64,000 nt of DNA from Tribonema minus (taxonomy: Eukaryota > Sar > Xanthophyceae > Tribonematales > Tribonemataceae): NCBI GenBank assembly GCA_017506865.1, contig JAFCMP010000127.1:124001-188000 (forward strand), written 5' to 3'. Below the pieces are notes generated by a model. It was not told the origin of the DNA. It searched no databases and saw only the letters and a program-made list of their open reading frames with translations. Made by a program: the position numbers and the translations under genes. Below are positions 41,953 through 64,000 of this stretch, piece after piece; positions within the stretch are counted from its first letter, which is position 1, and every line of letters begins with the position of its first letter.

Positions 41953-42396
41953 GACTGTCGTTGCGCCGCTACGCTATGGCACAACGCTGTTGTGTCTGCA
42001 GCGCCTGCTGAGGGTGTTGCGGCGATCGGTGAAGGGGGTCTCGAGAGGAGCGCTTTTTCGACAGCAGCAGAGGCGTGGCATGGCTGACTATGGCATCACT
42101 GCAGCTGCAACAAATAAGCCGCAGTTCTACCGCACGTCACCGCGTGACGCGCGATGGAGTGCGCTACATAGCGAGTCAAGCACTCTCCAGGATTTAGTAA
42201 CGTAAGGTCGTGGCGGCAGCGACGCTACACATGCGGCTGTGCAATATCCTCACACAACAAACACCCAAAGTTCAAGTGTTGGAGCATACCTACTGTAATG
42301 TTCAGGCTAGAGTTTCGCATCATGCATGCTGAGTGGCGCGATGGCGCATGGTAGAGGGTGTAGCGTTAAAGTGTAAGGCCGCCCGCCGACTGTTTC
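41953..42396. promoter_or_regulatory. Short shared intergenic region, probable bidirectional promoter
   Basis: Only 444 bases separate the start codons of the IFI-like gene (minus) and the KDM4-type gene (plus). No TATA box is evident. Inferred from position only; a 5' UTR intron for either gene cannot be excluded. Confidence 0.35.
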
Positions 42397-58330
<15,934 letters not shown>

Positions 58331-61300
58331 GTGTGGCGGCGGCGCAGCGTGTGGCACGGTGCGGCGGAGGGCGTGGCGGCGGCGCTGCAGCCACGGCTGC
58401 CGCTGCGCCCGATGCACCGCCGCCGCCGCCGCCGCAGCTGCTGTTGACGAGGTGGCAGCATCTGCTGTGCGTCACTGCATGGCGCTGCGGCAGCAGGCGG
58501 GCCTGCGAACGTGGCGCAGCCATCCATGCAGACACGAGTGGCGTACAGGCGGCATCAGCGCTCAGGAACCAGCAAACCAGCAAACGACTTTCGAGGCTCA
58601 GATTATGTTCATGTAGGCCCCGGGCGCGGCCGCATGTCGCAGCACGCAGCAGTGCTCAGCGCTGGCGTGTGCGCCGTCCTCCATCTGTGTGGAGGCGCGC
58701 AGACCGATGCCATCGCGAGGGCAGAAGCAACTGGCACTTCCTTGAGAATGTGAGACCGCTTTATATGTAGCGGCAGGGCCGCAGGTGTCGGATGCGCGCG
58801 TAGGGGCCGCGTCGCGTCGGCAAAGCGCGCATCGCGACGGAGGCCTTGTAGATGACAGCCCGCGCCCCGACCGGTGTGAGATATGTATGCCCGACAGGGC
58901 GCCGCAGCGGCTTGAGCCCGCGTGCCGCACGCCAGCGCATGGCGAATGACAGCGCATGGCCTGGCCAATGACTGACCAGGCGCCTTAGACCGCAGTGCAC
59001 AGAGACGTTGCACGCAGTCCCGCAGGGCGACGCGTGGCAGCAGTGCTCCACAGGGGGCGGGCCCCTCGACGCAGCTGCTGCGCGTTTGCCTGTTGCATGC
59101 ATCGGCATCAGCGCTCAGCACCGCATGTGCTGCGGTGCTCACCGGACGCAGCAGCCGCCCTGTGTCGGTGAGAGAGATGGTGTGTGAAACCGCGCGCGCT
59201 TACGAGATGATTACTGGCGCCTTAAGCTGATGAAGAGAAAGTAAGGGGAGGGGTGTGCGCCCCAGGGATGGACGCTCGTGCCACCAGGTGCCCGCAGTAG
59301 TGCCGCCTAAATCGTGTACTTCAAGTGTGTTGTACCCTACGAATCGCAGCCCCGATAACTGAGGGCAGGATTACGAATGCGCGCCACGGTGCTGCGCGAA
59401 CGCAAGTGTGTAAGCTCACAGGCGCGGTGTAATGCGCGCGCTTGTGTCGCAATAACCCGCCCCGCGCGTGCCCTTGCGGCAGCGGAGCGCGGGTCGAACT
59501 TACGCGAGTGGCACGGCTCAGTGCACCATGGCCCCCGCGCGTGAGCGCAGTTGAGATTGAGAGCGCGCACATGCTGCAGTGAGCGACGTCGAGATGAATG
59601 AACTGACCTCCAGGGGAGTGTCGCGTGCAACAAGCTGTGCCGTGCGCGGCCGTCTCATTGTGGTGTCGGTTTTGGTCTCTCTGCGCTGGCATGTGTGTTT
59701 GGTTGATGCCGTGTTTCTTGCAGCATGCAGTTGGTGCCAGGAGCTCAGTGAAGTGAAAGTGTAGTTGCACAAGCATACCTCTGTCCACAAATTCAAACCT
59801 ACTTAATGGTGAAATCTGCATTTCTAGGAGAAAATGATGGCTGCTGCAGCAGGCGAATCACACAGCATTGCGTGTTTTGTGCAAACAAGCATGCCATGAC
59901 TGTTTTGTTGGTGTCGTGTGGGGTTGCAACAAGCCCCATCTTTCTTCGGACTGCACACCTCAGAACTGCAGCACCCAATCGCAGATGTGTCAAAGCGAGT
60001 CCAGACGTTGGTGGCACGCAGGCCCCCCTTTGCCGCACCACCAGCTACTCACGTGCCACGCAATTCATAGACGGCGATGGCACAAATGAAAAGCATCCAT
60101 CTGAGATTGCATACTGACAACAGAACTCCACCAGCCCGCCACGTGTCCACGCAATTCATGAATGCCGATGGCACAAATGAAAATCACTTTTCTCGCATTG
60201 GATGCTGACGACAGCACTCATGCATACAAATCTCAAAAGCCGACTGATATGGAGCATATGCGCTCATGCAGATTGGCGGGTGTGCTCCATGTGCTCATTG
60301 TCAGTGCCCCGCTGGCAAGCAGGCAGCAGAGCTTCAATCACGCAGTGCTTCAGGGGAGGTGGTGCAGCCGCTGTATCACAAGCATCTGCAGCCAAGTGAT
60401 ACTTCAAGGTGTACTTCGAGTAGTACTGCGTACGGTGCCGTACGCTGTCTTCCTTGCAGGCCAAGACACGGCATCTTCATGATCTCAGCATTTCCACCCG
60501 CCGCACGTGCGCCGAGCGCGTTCAGTGCATTTGCGCACTGACGCATCATGCATTACTTCCAGTCGGTGCATCATGCCATCTCAGACAGCACAGTCTCTAG
60601 CACGCACACTGTCGTACAGTACTGCAGCAGCGCTCATAAGCTGCTTCCATGCCATGCAACACGCATTGGAGCCCCATGCGCCCACCAGTGCATTGGTCAT
60701 GCACCAAGATTGTCCTGTTCTAGTTTTGACCATGTGGCGTTTTGATGAGCGCCACTTCAAGTTGAAGTTGGCATCGCGCTCGGCACGGACATTCCAAGCA
60801 AGATCATTGTGCGCGATGCTATGATGTCCTGATGCCCACGTGTCGGCCTGCAAGCATGCGGCACAAGAACTTTTCGGTCAGAAGGAGGTTGTGCTTCAGG
60901 GGCAGGCTCGATGCGAGTACGCACCAGACTCTGAACCAGACTCTGAAGCCAGCGCTGTGCAAAACATTGAGTGGCTTTCCCTCAACAACGCTCTTGACTT
61001 GTGCTGATGTTTGCGACATTTTGAGGCTGTGCTACGTACCGCGGGCCCGAGAAGCTGGCTCACGTCAGCGCCTCTTCAACTTGCTTGAAGTTGATGCTTC
61101 ACGAAGTAGGTGCCGTTATGGCATGCACCATTGCGCTGCGCATACTTGGCGGACAACACATGCTGCAAGGCACGCAACGCTGCTGAGGGCATGCGGATGC
61201 AAATCCTAGGCTGAGAGGCTTGGCCAGTTTTTTTTCAAATCTGCTTCACAAGCATTTTGTGGCAAGAATCCCTGTGGAATGATAATGGTGAGCCTCATAC

Positions 61301-61495
61301 ATTTATTGCAACTTGCTGTATTCTTCTGGAATTGATTCTGAAGTTTTTCCGTCCTCTGAAAAAAGTGCAAGCAGAAACTGATTTGGTTTACTTCTGCTGT
61401 GTGCATTACGACTGTTCTGAAGCGGCTTTCCCATCCTGCGCAGGCGTGCCTACTTTTTGTGCCACCTGTCGCATGAAGCGAACAAGCGGTGCACT
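58331..61495. other. Interval without a recognised gene
   Basis: Starts with the KDM4 3' UTR. A tandem duplication of about 90 bp lies at 60046-60210 (CACGCAATTCAT(A)GA, GGCGATGGCACAAATGAAAA). An inverted repeat with CTTCAA/TTGAAG arms lies at 60755-60767. No open frame has splice or family support. Confidence 0.5.
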
Positions 61496-62215
61496 CTTGT
61501 ACTTTTTATTAATTCTCGCTCAGGGCGCGAAAAAGCCCAGATGATTGGCATCTAGCTGTAAGGAATCTACATGTCGTATGACAGTCTGAAAGTGTCGCAA
61601 CGACAACCACTCAAACGCCGCCGCCAAATGGCATCTCGGGGTCCTCCCCTACGTCCTCCTCCATGTGCCCCCCCCCCCTGGATTCTGCCATGTGTGTCAT
61701 GACACGGCCAGAGTACGCCATGTGGAGCGCTGCCGACAGTGCCGAGCGTAAGCGCGCCAGGGCGATGCCCTTGAGAGCTTTAGGGCGCGCTCCTCCGGGC
61801 ACTGACATCCTGCTGGCATACTCCGTCGCCACAGCCTCCAGCAGCTTCCGCCCCTGCTCCCCGATGCTGTCAAATGACCCTATTGCCAAAGTGGCAAGTT
61901 TGTAGCAATTCTGATCATAATGACCAGAATAGTGGGTAGTCTTGGCGGCTTCTTGGTCGCGGCAGCATCGCTCGGGGTCTGCTGCAGTCTTCGCCGCCCG
62001 CGACGCCACCTGTGCCTCGAAGCAGGTAACGTCCACCATGAGCGGTAGGTGGCGTGTCGGGTCGTCGTAGCCGGTCACCGGGAAGGCGTCGGCAGGCAGC
62101 ACGATGTCCATCCTGCGACTCCCCGGCGGCCCGGCGGACCCCAGAAACGGCGTGTAGTCCTCGTCCACCAGTCCCGTTTTGAGGTTGTACATGCACATGG
62201 CGATTGGCCTTGTGG
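61496..62215 (-). mobile_element. 5'-truncated non-LTR retrotransposon, ORF C-terminus and 3' end
   Basis: Minus-strand frame ending in a stop at 61611. Residues such as LPLMVDVTCFEAQVASRAAK, then CCRDQEAAKTTHYS and LATLAIGSFDSIGEQGRKLL, fit the conserved region after the reverse transcriptase domain in algal LINE-like ORFs: a D-V-T motif, an Ala-rich stretch, a K..HY segment and an F-x-P/I-x-x-x-x-F-x-x-x-G segment. No RT catalytic motif is present, so the copy is truncated near 62215. Its 3' tail (61610 down to 61496) recurs at 34050-34222. Family assignment is by pattern only. Confidence 0.6.
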
Positions 62216-62306
62216 GCGCATACTTCAAAGTATATGTCTGCGTTGTGTACGTTATTACAATGATGATATGATGTTCAACTTGAAAATGTGGAAATCGGAT
62301 AATCAA

Positions 62307-64000
62307 TGTGCGTCGAAGAGGTACAGATTACAGGTGCGCATTCATTTGTGAAAATGACACAGTAGACCGTGTGACACTGTAATTGATTACAGCCCATGCT
62401 AGTATTTTTAGAAAATTTCCCCTAGATGACGGGCCATATGCTGTCTACCCTGGAAACCTAGAGTTATAAATTTGAACCATATTAATCGATTAATGTGGTT
62501 CAAAATTATTATTATCATAGTCACATATTCATAGAGAACTCCTCGATTTCATACCTCCCGCAACAGCCTCGTCCACCTGTCTCCACTTGGCAAGTTGGGA
62601 CCCGTTGCGTGTCAGCCTTTGTCGTTTGCAGTAATATCATTTATGTCATGTATGATTTTCTTGGAGCTCTAAATCTCAAGTAGATTTTTGTGAGCAACGA
62701 GTGCGTGTGAGCCAACTTGAACTGTCCACTTGTTTCGGAACGTCTGACTCGAGTATTGCGCATACCTCAAGTAATGGGTGCAGTGGAAAGTGCATCCTTT
62801 TTTTCAGATTCATGTCGAGGTGCAGCTGGGAGGCGAGGCCAGCTGCGACAGTTTTTTAAAAGTATGCTCATGAGTAACGGGGCAAAGCTGCACTGGTGAC
62901 ACGGGTGGAGAAGTGGCCCCTACCTTGTGCCTGTGCCGAGCCATGGGCATAAACGAGAGGAGTGCTGCATCAGTGGCGTAAACGTCGCAGAGCACAGCGT
63001 GATGCGCTCATTTATTGCTGACACACCCCTTGGCTGAACAGTTATAGTTACCCTAAATTTAACCCTAATATTTCTGCCTATATTTTCAGCAGCAATGTGA
63101 AGGCGAATGCATACAATACATACCGTACGTTTTATTGTTGCTTGTTTGTGAGGAAGTGCTGTTTGGCGATGGTGCTGTTTGGCGATGGTGGTGGTGGGCA
63201 GGCGTGTAGCTGCTGTGGCACTGCAGCTGCTGCAGTATGCGCAATGCTGGCCCATTTCGCAGACGTGGAGATCTCGAGGAGGCGCATGCTGCACACGCAC
63301 AAGTTGGCAACGTGCAAATGGAGCCAATGTAATATGGCAAAGCAGGATGGATGCACTGGCAGGTGAGGTGCTGGTGCCGGTGAAAGCTACGTTCATAGGG
63401 CTATGGCTGAATCAGAGCACGCAGATTAAAAACAGTTCGGTTGAACGCACGCACCGGGCGAGTCAACGCACGAAGAGCTTCTTCCTCTCAGTTTTGCAGC
63501 GCCAGCAGCCACGCGTGCTGGCGTTGCTGCAGGTTGCATCTGCCTTCCAATGGTCATGGTCATCGACTGTCCCCAGGCTCACGCTTGAGAGCACTCCGCT
63601 CGCTACACGTGCGACGAGGGTCACGAAACATCATGTCACGTCATGCTGCATGTGCTTGCTTGCAGGCAACAAACAGGCATGCTGTCATCGCTGTGTGCCG
63701 CGTGCGGCAGACCGCCTGATCGCTCAGTTCAGCACAGCACTATGTTTAAATTCAGGCGCGATTCCAGTCTCGTTGACACAGCCAGCGGGTCGCGGCGCCT
63801 GTGAGATGGCGGCAGCATCGCGCCATCGCAACGCATGTGATCGAAGACTTCAGCTTCCCTCTGTTTTACATGCAAGCATGTGCTGGCTATGACAACGTGT
63901 CTACCTTTATCAACTTCCTAATTCAAAGTTTGAATCACCTGATCCTGGCGATCTTGCGATGGCCGGCCTCGCCGGTTGCCTCCACGCACGCGGCTTCTTC
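62307..64000. other. Right-edge interval, nothing recognised
   Basis: AT-richer at 62,400-62,700, with a short degenerate CCCTAAATTTAACCCTAAT at about 63051. Open frames up to 237 codons on the plus strand have no recognisable motif or splice partners. They may be exons of a gene continuing to the right, but I cannot support it. Confidence 0.4.

Noticed and set aside
63179..63892. 237-codon plus-strand open frame
   Set aside because: No motif, no codon pattern like the GC-rich real exons, and no splice or family support.

Overview
The window is nuclear DNA of an intron-rich, GC-rich eukaryote, most likely a unicellular alga or other protist. Coding exons are short, very GC-rich at third positions and rich in Ala, Gly, Ser and Gln runs. 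Introns are mostly GT-AG with several GC-AG. Interstitial TTAGGG/CCCTAA tracts are scattered through the introns. The animal-like mitochondrial trifunctional alpha subunit and the KDM4-type demethylase argue against a land plant or typical green alga; a haptophyte-like or other secondary alga would fit, but the sequence alone does not settle it.

Layout. (1) About 23.7 kb down to the left edge, minus strand: one very long gene of at least 26 exons that I do not recognise. Its visible N-terminal part is Ala-rich coiled coil. A two-exon module (A-B) follows, repeated three and a half times, then a transmembrane exon, then a three-exon module (C-D-E) present twice. It runs off the left edge. A polyGln ORF with a CCCH-like zinc-finger motif lies inside it (3.9-5.1 kb). 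(2) 23.7-30.5 kb: no convincing gene. (3) 30,534-39,061, plus strand: complete 8-exon gene for mitochondrial trifunctional enzyme alpha subunit (HADHA type, 775 aa). (4) 41,050-41,952, minus: single-exon IFI6/IFI27 (ISG12)-family protein with four N-terminal repeats. (5) 42,397-58,330, plus: 14-exon JmjN-JmjC histone lysine demethylase (KDM4 type) with a PHD finger, a chromo-barrel/Tudor-knot domain and a long low-complexity tail. (6) 61.6-62.2 kb, minus: 5'-truncated end of a non-LTR retrotransposon ORF, with 3'-tail fragments of the same family in introns of genes 3 and 5.

The most unusual property is intron architecture. In all three multi-exon genes, many introns consist largely of diverged tandem copies of the neighbouring exon edge, splice site included. 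Copies of the upstream exon's 3' edge plus donor lie at the intron's start, and copies of the downstream exon's acceptor plus 5' edge lie at its end. In KDM4 intron 8 the two arrays meet in a copy where exon 8 runs directly into exon 9 with no intron. Introns also show strand polarity: TTAGGG and G-runs on the sense strand mostly in the first part, CCCTAA and C-runs mostly near the acceptor, so the ends could pair. Together this looks like introns being born and enlarged by serial tandem duplication.

All exon coordinates are hand-built from splice consensus, reading-frame phase and family conservation; no transcript evidence was available.
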